Assembly: GCF_001553645.1 (NCBI RefSeq)
Contig: NZ_CP014231.1
Span: forward strand, 2,108,001 to 2,172,000
Direction of reading: 5' to 3'
Source: Leptotrichia sp. oral taxon 847
Lineage (GTDB): Bacteria; Fusobacteriota; Fusobacteriia; Fusobacteriales; Leptotrichiaceae
Length of the DNA: 64,000 bases
Shown: positions 53,956 to 62,075 of the stretch, piece by piece
How the letters are laid out: every line of letters starts with the position of its first letter
How positions within the stretch are numbered: position 1 is the first letter of the stretch
The notes under the pieces: generated by a model
Databases searched by the model: none
Seen by the model: only the letters and a program-made list of their open reading frames with translations
Told to the model about the DNA's origin: nothing
Position numbers and translations under genes: made by a program

Positions 53956-54128
53956 TATAATTTGATATTGTAAAATATCTTCTCTTATTAACAAATATTT
54001 ATACAATGTAAGTTATCTCGTGTTAGAATCTAAAGCTACCGCCTTTCGCTATGCTTCAGTTGCTCGAGTTACAAATTATTTTTTCTTCGTGAAAAATAAT
54101 TTGCAACTTAACAATTTTATAAACTTTG
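53956..54128. other. Intergenic region with a long hairpin
   Basis: AAATTATTTTTTCTTCGTG-type arm at about 54076 pairs with GAAAAATAATTT near 54099, and GTTGC..GCAAC flanks it. It may be a terminator for the convergent or tandem minus-strand genes. No gene supported. Confidence 0.4.
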
Positions 54129-54468
54129 TTATTTTAGTTTATAATTTTTGAAATATTTAACAAACATTCTTGCTTCTTTTTCCATTTTTTCCCTATCTTT
54201 ATTACACTCCTTAATTTAAAAGAATTTGTCGATGAAGTATAAAATGCGCAAATTCGTGAATTAAAATATCAATTTTCTCTTGTTTGGATAGAGACTTTTT
54301 TAAGAAAATGAAATTAACTTTATTAGTATCTATAAAAAATATTCCCTTTATATTGAAGTTTCCTTCTAAGATGTTAATTTTATAGTGATTACACAAAAAG
54401 TAAATATCTTTTGTGTTATGAAGAGTCATTAAAATTCTTATTCGTTTTTTTATGTAATTATATTTCAT
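54129..54468 (-). pseudogene. ImmA/IrrE-like metalloprotease, apparent frameshift near the C-terminus
   Basis: The first 85 codons (54211-54468) end in DILIHEFAHFILHRQILLN with the zinc motif HEFAH. ImmA-type proteins normally continue with another helix. If one A is removed from the AAA near 54216 the frame goes on as IKECNKDREKMEKEARMFVKYF to a stop at 54129-54131, which fits the usual EA-containing helix. ImmA cleaves the neighbouring phage/ICE repressor to induce the element. A natural truncation is the other reading. Confidence 0.55.
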
Positions 54469-54498
54469 AAATCCTCTTTACATCAAATAAAAAATATA

Positions 54499-55287
54499 TT
54501 ATTCGTATATTTTTTTACCTATTTTTTGACAATCCTCTCTATCTGAAGTATATAAAGTATTATAGATTTTTTTATATTTTTCAATTTGTTTTATAAAATT
54601 TGTTTTGACATTTTCATCTAAACTTTTTCCAATAAATTCAGCTCTATGAACAGTTTCTAATTTTGAATAAAATCCATCTCCAGTAAAATTACTAGAACCT
54701 ATGTAAATAGTATTGTTTATTATGTAAATTTTACTGTGTAAATTTATTCCGTCAAGAATATAAAAATTTATTTTTTTATCTTGAAATTTTACCATTTGTT
54801 CGTTTATAAAAGTTAAGAAATATCCATCTTTATTTTTGCTAAATTTTATAAATTTCTTCAAAAAATTTTTTTTATTTTCTTGCATTTCAGAAGTTGTTAG
54901 TATTTTTACTCTTACACCTCTTTTTATCAAATCCATAATTATCCTAGACAAATCAGAAAAATCATTATCACCAATGTATGGAGAAACAATGTAAAAATCT
55001 TCTCCAAATTTTAATTTACTCAGATCTTCTTTTATATTTTCGCCCACTTTAAAACCACTTATCCAACTAATTTTATAATTATTTGAAGTGGGAGAAAAAC
55101 GAAAATTTAAAATATCAGGGAATAAATCAAGCAGGTCTCTTTTATTTTTTACATACGGACTTAATTTTTCAAAAATTATATCTTGACTAGAAGTATCTAT
55201 TTGTTCTTCAAAATCAGAAATTCTAGAAATTCTTTTATCTAAAACTAATTTGTAATATGTAATAAAATCATCAATTGTATAATTCAT
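54499..55287 (-). CDS. PLD-like nuclease-family protein between ImmA and the repressor
   Basis: 262 residues. The C-terminal half has a phospholipase D-type motif LHSKIYIINNTIYIGSSNFTGDG: HxK is present, the usual Asp position is Asn, and GSSN follows. Only one such motif is seen, so it may act as a dimer like BfiI-type nucleases. The N-terminal ~80 residues are unassigned. RBS AGGAG lies about 7 bp before ATG. Its place inside the regulatory module suggests a defence or superinfection-exclusion cargo; this is inference. Confidence 0.7.
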   Translation of the reverse strand: MNYTIDDFITYYKLVLDKRISRISDFEEQIDTSSQDIIFEKLSPYVKNKRDLLDLFPDILNFRFSPTSNNYKISWISGFKVGENIKEDLSKLKFGEDFYIVSPYIGDNDFSDLSRIIMDLIKRGVRVKILTTSEMQENKKNFLKKFIKFSKNKDGYFLTFINEQMVKFQDKKINFYILDGINLHSKIYIINNTIYIGSSNFTGDGFYSKLETVHRAEFIGKSLDENVKTNFIKQIEKYKKIYNTLYTSDREDCQKIGKKIYE

Positions 55288-55335
55288 AAATTCACTCCTA
55301 AAATTATATTTTAACCACCCCTTTTAATTTATATA

Positions 55336-55695
55336 TTATTTTTCATATTTTTGTTTATAATAAAATTCCTGCAATAGCTCAATCATTTCTTTTTTATCTT
55401 CATCACTAATGTCTTTTGCTTCAAAGAAAGCCATATTATCTTTAGTTAGCTGCTCTTTAGTAATAATATTGTCTTTTTTCTTATCATCTTCAAATCCTAG
55501 AAGATATTCAGGAGAAACTTTAAAAAAACTTGAAAGTTTCATTAAATTTATACTACTTATTTTTCTTTCTCCAACCTCATATCTAGATAGAGTAGTTTTC
55601 GGTATATCCAATTTTTGTGATAGTTGTCCTAAAGAATATTTTTTTTTTTCTCTCAAAATTCTTAAATTATTTTTAAATTTTATCTTGTTAGTCAT
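55336..55695 (-). CDS. XRE-family repressor
   Basis: 119 residues with an N-terminal helix-turn-helix (YSLGQLSQKLDIPKTTLSRYEVGERKIS, in the first 40 residues) and a short acidic C-terminal region. It probably keeps the element silent and is the likely ImmA substrate. It is transcribed divergently from a Cro-like gene. RBS AGGAG precedes ATG. Confidence 0.9.
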   Translation of the reverse strand: MTNKIKFKNNLRILREKKKYSLGQLSQKLDIPKTTLSRYEVGERKISSINLMKLSSFFKVSPEYLLGFEDDKKKDNIITKEQLTKDNMAFFEAKDISDEDKKEMIELLQEFYYKQKYEK

Positions 55696-55727
55696 AATTT
55701 AATAACTCCTTTATTAAATAGTATAAC

Positions 55728-55753
55728 ACAAAAAATAAAAATATTGTGTATTT
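55728..55753. promoter_or_regulatory. Inverted-repeat operator candidate in the divergent region
   Basis: TAACACAA and TTGTGTA flank an A/T-rich centre between the two divergent regulator genes; likely bound by the XRE repressor. Confidence 0.45.
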
Positions 55754-55767
55754 TTATAAAATAATTG

Positions 55768-55796
55768 TTGACAAAACGGAACAAATATTGTATAAT
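55768..55796 (+). promoter_or_regulatory. Promoter with overlapping operator, early operon
   Basis: TTGACA (55768-55773), 17-bp spacer, TATAAT (55791-55796). The sequence GACAAAACGGAACAAA inside it recurs at 56038-56053, near the end of the next gene, so it looks like a regulator binding site. Confidence 0.75.
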
Positions 55797-55830
55797 ATTT
55801 TCAGATAGAAAAAGAAAGAGAGAAGATAAA

Positions 55831-56064
55831 ATGAATAAAAAACTTTTAAAATCAAAAATGGCATTAAATGGTGATAATAATCGTACAATAGCGGAGAAAA
55901 TAGGGATTACACCCGCTTCTTTTTCAAATAAATTAAATAGTAAAAGGGAATTTACAAGGGATGAAATGATAAAAATAAGAAATATTTATGGATTATCTAA
56001 TATGGAATTTCTTTTAATTTTTTTTGTTCCTTTTGTAGACAAAACGGAACAAAACAAAATTTAA
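55831..56064 (+). CDS. Cro-like small DNA-binding protein
   Basis: 77 residues; helix-turn-helix NRTIAEKIGITPASFSNKLN (about 15-34), as in XRE/Cro-type regulators. The ATG at 55831 is preferred (MNKKLLKSKMALNG) with AGAGAGAAG upstream; the longer frame begins inside the promoter. It opens the rightward operon that leads to rep. Confidence 0.8.
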   Translation: MNKKLLKSKMALNGDNNRTIAEKIGITPASFSNKLNSKREFTRDEMIKIRNIYGLSNMEFLLIFFVPFVDKTEQNKI

Positions 56065-56077
56065 AGGTGGTTTATTT

Positions 56078-56995
56078 ATGAAAAGAATAAAAATAGATGA
56101 TGTTGAAAAAACTAATTTTTATAAAATGCCTAAAAAAATATATGAGTTTGATTTAAAACCAGTAGACAGGGAATTATATATGTTATGTCTTGAGAATTGG
56201 AGATTATCAGTAAAAAATAATTGGATAAATGAAAATGGTGAAATATTTTTTTATGCAAGCCAAAATAAATTAGCCAAACAAATGAAAGTTAGCAAACCAA
56301 CCATCATAAGTTCATTTAAAAATTTAATTTCAAAAGAATTATTAGAAGCAGAAAAAGAATTGGGAGAAGCAAATATGTATTATTTGGCTGAGTTAAATAG
56401 TATAGAAGTAAAAAATTTTAACCAGTCAAAAAATTTAACTGGGGTAGTAAAAAAATTTAACCAGTACCAGTCAAAAAATTTAACTGGAGTAGTAAAAAAT
56501 TTTGACTCAATAAAGAATAATACATTAAGAATAAATGGAGAAAGAATAAATAAGCAAGAATTATCTTCTTCTGAGATTGAGAAAAATCAAGGTGTTGAAA
56601 ACCAAAGTATTGAAAATCGATCACAATTAAAGACTAATACATTAAGTACTAAAGAATTAAATACTTATTCTCTCTTTATGGAAAAATGGAATGAATTAGC
56701 AAAAGGATGTGAATTAAGTTTAATTAAATCTTTTACAGAGAATAGGAAGAAAAAATTATCTGAACTACTTGAGAAATTTACTCAGGAGGAAATTTTAGAA
56801 ACAATGTTTAAAATAAAGAATATAAACTTTTTACTTGGAAGAACTGATAAATCAAACTGGAAAATATCATTTGATGATTTTCTTAATGAGGATAAGTTTA
56901 TGAAAATAATGGAGGGAAGTTATTATGATAAAAATAAGCGAACTAGTTCAAAAGAAGCAGGAAAAACAATCGAAAAAAACTACGACCTTTGGTAA
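56078..56995 (+). CDS. RepA_N-type replication initiator
   Basis: 305 residues. The N-terminal ~110 residues (NFYKMPKKIYEFDLKP ... LSVKNNWINENGEIFFYASQNKLAKQMKVSKPTIISSFKNL in part) resemble the RepA N-terminal winged-helix domain. The middle has a tandem amino-acid repeat (QSKNLTGVV twice). The C-terminal part (from about 200) is helical, DnaD-like. It probably starts replication of the excised circle. AAAGGTGG precedes ATG; its 3' end overlaps the DnaC-like gene. Confidence 0.8.
   Translation: MKRIKIDDVEKTNFYKMPKKIYEFDLKPVDRELYMLCLENWRLSVKNNWINENGEIFFYASQNKLAKQMKVSKPTIISSFKNLISKELLEAEKELGEANMYYLAELNSIEVKNFNQSKNLTGVVKKFNQYQSKNLTGVVKNFDSIKNNTLRINGERINKQELSSSEIEKNQGVENQSIENRSQLKTNTLSTKELNTYSLFMEKWNELAKGCELSLIKSFTENRKKKLSELLEKFTQEEILETMFKIKNINFLLGRTDKSNWKISFDDFLNEDKFMKIMEGSYYDKNKRTSSKEAGKTIEKNYDLW
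56421..56510 (+). repeat. Tandem repeats inside rep, candidate iteron origin
   Basis: Two copies of a 45-bp unit (ACCAGTCAAAAAATTTAACT... starting 56421 and 56466), with one extra AACCAGT at 56459. RepA_N replicons carry the origin inside the rep gene, so this may be the binding site of the initiator. Confidence 0.65.
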
Positions 56996-57686
56996 TAACG
57001 AGTATACAGATGAAGAAATAAGAGTAAGTCTTAGACTGAGAGAAGACAAGATTAAACAAAAAATATCATTTTTTAAAAGAATTTCAAGTATTCCTACTAA
57101 CTTTGAGCAATTTAATTTTGAAAATGCAGTTGTAGATTCTAAACAGGAACAGGAAGTGAAAGCTAAACTGGAGTATTACTGTGATAATTTTAAAAAAGCA
57201 AAAAATATGGGGATTGGGTTATGTCTTGTGGGAAAAATAGGAACTGGAAAAACATTTTATTCATTGTGTGTGATGAACCGTCTTATTGAAAAACGTTATA
57301 AAATTTACAGAACATCGTTAAACAGTATTTTTCAAAGAATGAGAGATACAATTAATAAAGAGTCGAAAGAAACGATAGAGGAGATATTTAAAAACTTGAC
57401 TGAGGCAGATTTAATTATTTTAGACGATGTTGGTGTTGAATATATGACAAGCTGGGGAAAAGCTCAATTATTTGATATATTTAACTTTTTTTATGAAAAA
57501 AATAAATGTATTGTGATGACAACAAGTTTAGAGCAGGAAAAATTTAAGGAATTTATGCAAGTAAATGATGATAATCCAATTTTAGACAGATTTTCGCAAA
57601 GAATAAAAACTTTAAAATTTACCTGGAAAAGCAAGAGAAAAGAAATTGGTGAAAAAATATTTAAAGAATTTTGGAATGAAATATAG
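56925..57686 (+). CDS. DnaC/IstB-like helicase-loader ATPase
   Basis: 253 residues; Walker A VGKIGTGKTFYS (about 101-112) and Walker B LIILDDVGVEY. Follows rep in the same transcript and overlaps it by 71 bp in another frame. It would load the replicative helicase at the element origin. GGAGGGAAG precedes ATG. Confidence 0.88.
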   Translation: MIKISELVQKKQEKQSKKTTTFGNNEYTDEEIRVSLRLREDKIKQKISFFKRISSIPTNFEQFNFENAVVDSKQEQEVKAKLEYYCDNFKKAKNMGIGLCLVGKIGTGKTFYSLCVMNRLIEKRYKIYRTSLNSIFQRMRDTINKESKETIEEIFKNLTEADLIILDDVGVEYMTSWGKAQLFDIFNFFYEKNKCIVMTTSLEQEKFKEFMQVNDDNPILDRFSQRIKTLKFTWKSKRKEIGEKIFKEFWNEI

Positions 57687-57699
57687 GTGTTAAAAAATT

Positions 57700-58059
57700 A
57701 TGGAAAGAAATAAAATTTTATACGACATAAAAGATATTTCGGATATATTACAAATATCAATACCAACAGCATATAAAGTTGTAAAGTGTTTAAATGACGA
57801 ATTAAGCAAAAAGAAAAATAAGTATGGAGACAATTATTACACTTTTGGAGCAAAAATATATTCTAAGTATTTTGTAGAACGATTTTATGATAACAAGTTT
57901 TTGAAAATAAAACAAATAATGGAAAAATTGGAAATAAAGGAATTTGAGGCAAAAAAAATATGGAAAAAATCTAAAAAAGAGCTTTTAGAAAAAGGATACT
58001 TGATAATAAAAGGCAGAGTTCCTGAAAAATTTCTAATGGAGAAAATAAGAGTTGTTTAA
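57700..58059 (+). CDS. Helix-turn-helix protein
   Basis: 119 residues. An N-terminal helix-turn-helix, DISDILQISIPTAYKVVKCLN (about 12-32), is followed by a second possible wing (KIKQIMEKLEIKEFEAKKIW). Small HTH proteins at this spot in mobile elements are often excisionase or copy-control factors, but I cannot assign one. Starts 13 bp after the DnaC-like gene. Confidence 0.7.
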   Translation: MERNKILYDIKDISDILQISIPTAYKVVKCLNDELSKKKNKYGDNYYTFGAKIYSKYFVERFYDNKFLKIKQIMEKLEIKEFEAKKIWKKSKKELLEKGYLIIKGRVPEKFLMEKIRVV

Positions 58060-58401
58060 AAAATAGAAATCAATTTTAAAATGTAAAATATCGTTTTTTA
58101 GGCAAATTTTTACAAAAGGCAACCAATTATACCAAAAATTAAAAAAACGAGCAATATACCACCTTAAAATCGATTTTAGAGTGGGTTAAGAGACAATAAG
58201 ACAATAACAACTAAATAAAAATGTAATCCCATTTTTGTGTGAAGTCATTTTTATATCAAGACAATGAGGACAGAATAATAAAAAAAGATGTGATTGCAGA
58301 AGTTTACGTGATAATAAAAATCCCTAGAGAGTTGAGGAGTAAGTGACAGGTGATAAAGTCGCTAAAACACAAAAAAATTAAAATTGAAGGATGTGATTGT
58401 A
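58060..58401. other. Non-coding gap, 340 bp
   Basis: Contains the short direct repeats AGACAATAAGACAATAAC near 58190 and TCAAGACAATGAGGACAG near 58256 and an ATCGATT-type segment. It could hold an origin of transfer or a leader RNA, but nothing is firm. A 63-codon frame at 58350-58541 is in the shadow of the next gene. Confidence 0.35.
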
Positions 58402-58644
58402 ATGAAAAAATTAAAAAAAGATTGGATGTATTTTGTATTGCTAGGATTAGTGGCGTATATAGATTCCTCGGAAGCATATATAAACGGAGATTTGAGAGTA
58501 GTCATAATAGAAAATGTATTTTGGATGGTACTGTCGCTTAGGGTAGTAAGTTTTTTGATGTATCTTTATGAAAAAAGAAAAATTAAAATCAAAAAAGAAA
58601 AAGCCGCTGAAGAAAACAGCGACAATATTATAATTTTAAAATAG
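58402..58644 (+). CDS. Small membrane protein
   Basis: 80 residues with two hydrophobic segments (WMYFVLLGLVAYI and VFWMVLSLRVVSFLMYLY) and a charged Lys/Glu tail. Unrecognised. ATG 58402 has GAAGGATG upstream. Confidence 0.6.
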   Translation: MKKLKKDWMYFVLLGLVAYIDSSEAYINGDLRVVIIENVFWMVLSLRVVSFLMYLYEKRKIKIKKEKAAEENSDNIIILK

Positions 58645-58727
58645 TATTCGTGAAATCGAACAAGTAAATTATACAGAAAAAATGAGAATTTGTAAAGAAA
58701 AATTTTTGATAAAAGGATGGAAATTTT

Positions 58728-58913
58728 ATGAAAAATAAATATAAATTCAATAAAATTTATGATAGGGCAGAAAAATTGATCAATAAATTAAGAAAAAAAG
58801 GAGGATTTGAAGATGAAATTGAAGAAGCTAAATATTCATTATACGAAGATAAGGATATAACGTATGACGAATTAAAAACAATTTTAAAAATAATGGAAGA
58901 ATTATTGAGATAA
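58728..58913 (+). CDS. Small helical protein, paralogue A
   Basis: 61 residues, all charged helix. The end EEAKYSLYEDKDITYDELKTIL matches DEAREAIEDDEITFGELKIIL in the gene at 61895, so the two are paralogues. Family unknown. AAAGGATGG precedes ATG. Confidence 0.7.
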   Translation: MKNKYKFNKIYDRAEKLINKLRKKGGFEDEIEEAKYSLYEDKDITYDELKTILKIMEELLR

Positions 58914-59013
58914 AAAAATTAATTTCGAGGAAACAATGGAAAATAAAAAGAACAAAAAAATTGTATGAAACTTGTTTTAAATAGAAAATTATATTTGAAA
59001 TGGAGAGAAAGAA

Positions 59014-59196
59014 ATGGACAAAGCGACATATATAAATACTGTATTTTACTTAGCAACAACAGGATTAATATTATTTATTTTTGGTTTAGTCTGTACTTTC
59101 GTAACTAAAGAAAAAAGCAAATATTTATATTATCCTGTTGCATTGCTGATAATGATAATATTTTTAACGGGTTATTTCGTTATTTTCAATAAGTGA
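59014..59196 (+). CDS. Small two-helix membrane protein
   Basis: 60 residues; hydrophobic TTGLILFIFGLVCTFV and VALLIMIIFLTGYFVIF. GGAGAGAAAGAA precedes ATG. Unrecognised; its 3' end overlaps the convergent gene at 59164-59559 by 33 bp. Confidence 0.6.
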   Translation: MDKATYINTVFYLATTGLILFIFGLVCTFVTKEKSKYLYYPVALLIMIIFLTGYFVIFNK

Positions 59197-59559
59197 TTTA
59201 TCAAGAACGATAGTGTTATATCTTAACATATCAGTAAACCAGTTTAAATTGTGAAAATCATAATCTTTTTTCAAGGAAAAGTTTTTAGAGAAAATTTTTA
59301 AGAAGATGATTAACTTCTCTTTGCTGATTTCTTGATAATTAGCACTTTTAGCATTTTCACCATTTAAAATATAGGCGCAAAAATCAGTATAGGCATTAAA
59401 GGATTTTCTGTCAAAAAATAATAAATCTGCTGAAAATTTATCAGTTTTTTTAATAATGGAATCAAGATTATATAAATTTTGGGTAAGTTGCTTTAGATAA
59501 TCAACATCAGGATCTCCTATATTCTTACGATGAAAATTATACATATCCTTATTTGACAT
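59164..59559 (-). CDS. Hypothetical protein, opposite strand to the element's genes
   Basis: 131 residues, no family recognised, no signal peptide; a central segment with KSFNAYTDFCAYILNGENAK. It is the only minus-strand gene in this part of the element and has no clear RBS. It starts exactly where a relaxase remnant begins on the other strand, so it may have entered by the same rearrangement. Confidence 0.45.
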   Translation of the reverse strand: MSNKDMYNFHRKNIGDPDVDYLKQLTQNLYNLDSIIKKTDKFSADLLFFDRKSFNAYTDFCAYILNGENAKSANYQEISKEKLIIFLKIFSKNFSLKKDYDFHNLNWFTDMLRYNTIVLDKSLIENNEITR

Positions 59560-59901
59560 TATATATCAGAAAGACAGCTTAAAATTTCAAATTCAATTGA
59601 TGAATTTAAAGAAAACTTTATAAAATTAGGGTATAATATTAAATTTTCAGAGAAAAATATTACTATAACTGACAAAGAAAATAGAAGTGTAAGATTAAAA
59701 ACTTTGGATAAGGCTTATACAAATGAATATATTATCAATTTTTTTGAAAGAAAAAAGAAAATAGTAATTAAAAATGGACAAATAGATAAAAGATTTGGAA
59801 ATAAAAAATATTATAAAAACAATTTAATGAGCTTTACTAGTTTACGAAGAGTAGCAAGGGAATTTGGCGCAGCAAGGTTTGCAACAAGAAGGTTTAAATA
59901 A
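59557..59901 (+). pseudogene. Relaxase remnant (C-terminal part only)
   Basis: Open frame without a start codon: DEFKENFIKLGYNIKFSEK, then NITITDKENRSVRLKTLDKAYTNEYI, which resembles the end of the MobA/VirD2-like relaxase domain (gkkxRxxTLGxxYT). The catalytic N-terminal part with Tyr and HxH is missing. It may have been replaced by the minus-strand gene. A TTG at 59704 would allow only a 65-codon product. Confidence 0.6.
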
Positions 59902-59918
59902 TTAAGGAGGAAGCAATA

Positions 59919-60713
59919 ATGAAAATGATAAGTTTTGTAAATCCAAAGGGAGGAGCAGGGAAAACTACTTCTGCGATCAACATAGCATACGCACTAAAAA
60001 ATAAAGATAAAAAAGTACTTTTAATTGATACTGATCCAAGAGGAGCGGTTGCAACATATCTTAATATTCACAATGAAAATACAATTTTACAACTTATAAA
60101 GGAAATTTATGATAATTTTGGAATAATAGAAAATTTGGGAAAATATATAACTATAAAAAATGGAGTTGATTTGATTGTATCAGATTCATCAATGATAGAT
60201 TTTGATAAGATTTTTCCTGAAGAAGAACATTATCAGGATGTATTCAGAGAATTAAGACAGAAACTTCAAAATTATGATTATGTGATAATTGATACTGAAG
60301 GAACAATAAGCAATACTGTTAAGTCTGTATTAAATGCTACTGATTATATTTTCGCACCAACGAAATCAAGTTATATTGATATGAATGGAATTGTCGATTT
60401 AAAAAGTATATATGAAATTGCCAAATTAAGTAATCCTAATATTAAATTGACAAAAATTTTTACAGTTCAGGCTGAAGTAAATACAAGAATCTTTAAAAAA
60501 TCACATAATGATTTAAAAACAGCTTTTGAAAGTATGAAAGATGAATTTGGTAAAAATCCATATTCTGAAATATATATAAGAAAATCGTCAGATATATTAA
60601 ACAGTATGGAATTGAATAAAGATATATTCAGTTATAAAAAAACAACAACGGCAGGAAGAGATTATAAAAACTTAGTTTATGAATTTTTACAGGAAGAAAA
60701 GAAAATTGATTAG
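59919..60713 (+). CDS. parA: ParA-family ATPase
   Basis: 264 residues with the deviant Walker A motif NPKGGAGKTTSAIN (about 8-21), Walker A' LLIDTDPRGA and Walker B YVIIDTEG. Moves plasmid DNA or stabilises the element. No ParB lies next to it; the DUF3102-like proteins downstream or the palindromes may supply the partner. AAGGAGG precedes ATG. Confidence 0.92.
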   Translation: MKMISFVNPKGGAGKTTSAINIAYALKNKDKKVLLIDTDPRGAVATYLNIHNENTILQLIKEIYDNFGIIENLGKYITIKNGVDLIVSDSSMIDFDKIFPEEEHYQDVFRELRQKLQNYDYVIIDTEGTISNTVKSVLNATDYIFAPTKSSYIDMNGIVDLKSIYEIAKLSNPNIKLTKIFTVQAEVNTRIFKKSHNDLKTAFESMKDEFGKNPYSEIYIRKSSDILNSMELNKDIFSYKKTTTAGRDYKNLVYEFLQEEKKID

Positions 60714-60721
60714 GTTTAAAA

Positions 60722-60747
60722 ATACTTTCCCACGCGTGGGAAAGTAT
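60722..60747. repeat. Element palindrome, copy 2 (perfect, 26 bp)
   Basis: A perfect 26-bp palindrome: TACTTTCCCACG and its complement, centred on ACGCGT. It lies just after parA and 19 bp before the next ATG. It is the best of the four copies. Confidence 0.9.
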
Positions 60748-60765
60748 ATTCAGAAAGGAAGAAAT

Positions 60766-61008
60766 ATGAGAAAGAAAATAATAATTTGTTCTTTAATTTC
60801 AATAATTGTGTCAAGCACTGTATGGTATGGAATAATAAGTTATCAGGCAAAAAAATATCGAAATGAATTAAACATGGAAAAAGAAAAAATAAAAAAATGC
60901 AATGAAAAAATATCAATGTATGAATTTTATATAAAAGAACAAGAAAAAAGTATAGAAAATTTTTATAACTCAATCTTAAACAAGGATGGAATGAATTATA
61001 GGGAATAA
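60766..61008 (+). CDS. Small membrane-anchored coiled-coil protein
   Basis: 80 residues: one membrane helix (IIICSLISIIVSSTVWYGI) then a Lys/Glu coiled coil. ATG 60766 has AGAAAGGAAG upstream; the longer frame reads back through the palindrome. Unrecognised. Confidence 0.65.
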   Translation: MRKKIIICSLISIIVSSTVWYGIISYQAKKYRNELNMEKEKIKKCNEKISMYEFYIKEQEKSIENFYNSILNKDGMNYRE

Positions 61009-61026
61009 AGAAAGCAAGGAAAAATA

Positions 61027-61821
61027 ATGATAGATTTGAATAGATATTTTTACGATGATAAAAAAATTCATTCTTTAAAACTTACGGAAAATTCATTGAT
61101 TATAAATTACTGGGATTGTTGTTTTGATGAAATTAAAATTACAACAGAAGAAGATAAGAAGGAAATTTTAAAATATTATATTAATTATATTATGAAGAAA
61201 GGAGAAACGATGGGAAGAATAGAAATGCTCACAAAGACTAATAATTTAGTACAGACTGCATATAAAAGCGATTTTGAATTTAAAAAATATGAAATTGAAG
61301 ATGAAGAACTCATATTAAAACTTTCAAAATCTGAGGAGGAAGTGATGAAGTCAGGAAAAGTTGTAGCTAAAGAATCACTGAAGTTAGGGAGAAAGTTTTT
61401 TGAAATTCAGGAATTATTATCCAATTGTAAGTCTGGGACTTTTGTAGCTTGGATTAAATACATGAATATTGATAAGAACTTTGTTTATAGAAAAATAGAT
61501 GCCTGGAAGTTATTTATGAAATATCAGAATCCAATGATAGCAGAGGCAAGTGTAAGAACAATAGAATTTATTAAAAAAAATGACGAAATTTTAGAAACGA
61601 AAAAAATAAATGAAATTTTAGAAGAACCTAAGAGCGCTCCTGAAAAAATAAAGGAAATTCAACAGGCAGAGATAGTGGAAGAGGAAAAAACAATAGAAGA
61701 TAAAGTTTCTGAAATAGATAAAAGGATAGAAGCAGAATACGAAAAGATAGCAAAATCTGAAGAAAAGATAGAGTTACTGAAAGAAAAGAAAAATAAATTG
61801 AAAATGGATAAAATATTTTGA
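61027..61821 (+). CDS. DUF3102-like protein, copy 1
   Basis: 264 residues. Residues about 95-180 (VVAKESLKLGRKFFEIQELL ... GTFVAWIKYMNIDKNFVYRKIDAWKLFMKY) match the DUF3102-type helical DNA-binding-like core and the copy at 62667. The C-terminal third is a coiled coil (EKIAKSEEKIELLKEKKNKL). An internal AAAGGAG and ATG at 61210 could start a shorter 203-residue form, so the first 61 residues may be optional. Might act as a ParB-like partner of ParA; not shown. Confidence 0.7.
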   Translation: MIDLNRYFYDDKKIHSLKLTENSLIINYWDCCFDEIKITTEEDKKEILKYYINYIMKKGETMGRIEMLTKTNNLVQTAYKSDFEFKKYEIEDEELILKLSKSEEEVMKSGKVVAKESLKLGRKFFEIQELLSNCKSGTFVAWIKYMNIDKNFVYRKIDAWKLFMKYQNPMIAEASVRTIEFIKKNDEILETKKINEILEEPKSAPEKIKEIQQAEIVEEEKTIEDKVSEIDKRIEAEYEKIAKSEEKIELLKEKKNKLKMDKIF

Positions 61822-61894
61822 AATAAATTATGAAAATAAAAAATAAATTTGAATTCAAAAAATAAGGTGAAAATATACATTGAAAGGAAAAATA

Positions 61895-62074
61895 ATGAAA
61901 AGAAATTTAATAAAAAAGATAGAAAATAAAATTTATGAAATTGAAGAAAAATATGAAAATAAAGAATATATTTCAAATCAATTGGATGAAGCAAGAGAAG
62001 CAATAGAAGATGATGAAATTACTTTTGGTGAATTAAAAATAATTTTGGAAAATTTGGAAGAATTGGAGGATTAA
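61895..62074 (+). CDS. Small helical protein, paralogue B
   Basis: 59 residues, paralogue of 58728-58913. ATG 61895 follows GAAAGGAA; the earlier TTG at 61880 lies upstream of this RBS. Function unknown. The next gene starts 1 bp after its stop. Confidence 0.65.
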   Translation: MKRNLIKKIENKIYEIEEKYENKEYISNQLDEAREAIEDDEITFGELKIILENLEELED

Positions 62075-62075
62075 G

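Noticed and set aside
58350-58541. 63-codon frame overlapping the small membrane protein
   Set aside because: The frame at 58402-58644 has a better RBS, a longer open frame and membrane helices; this one is a shadow.
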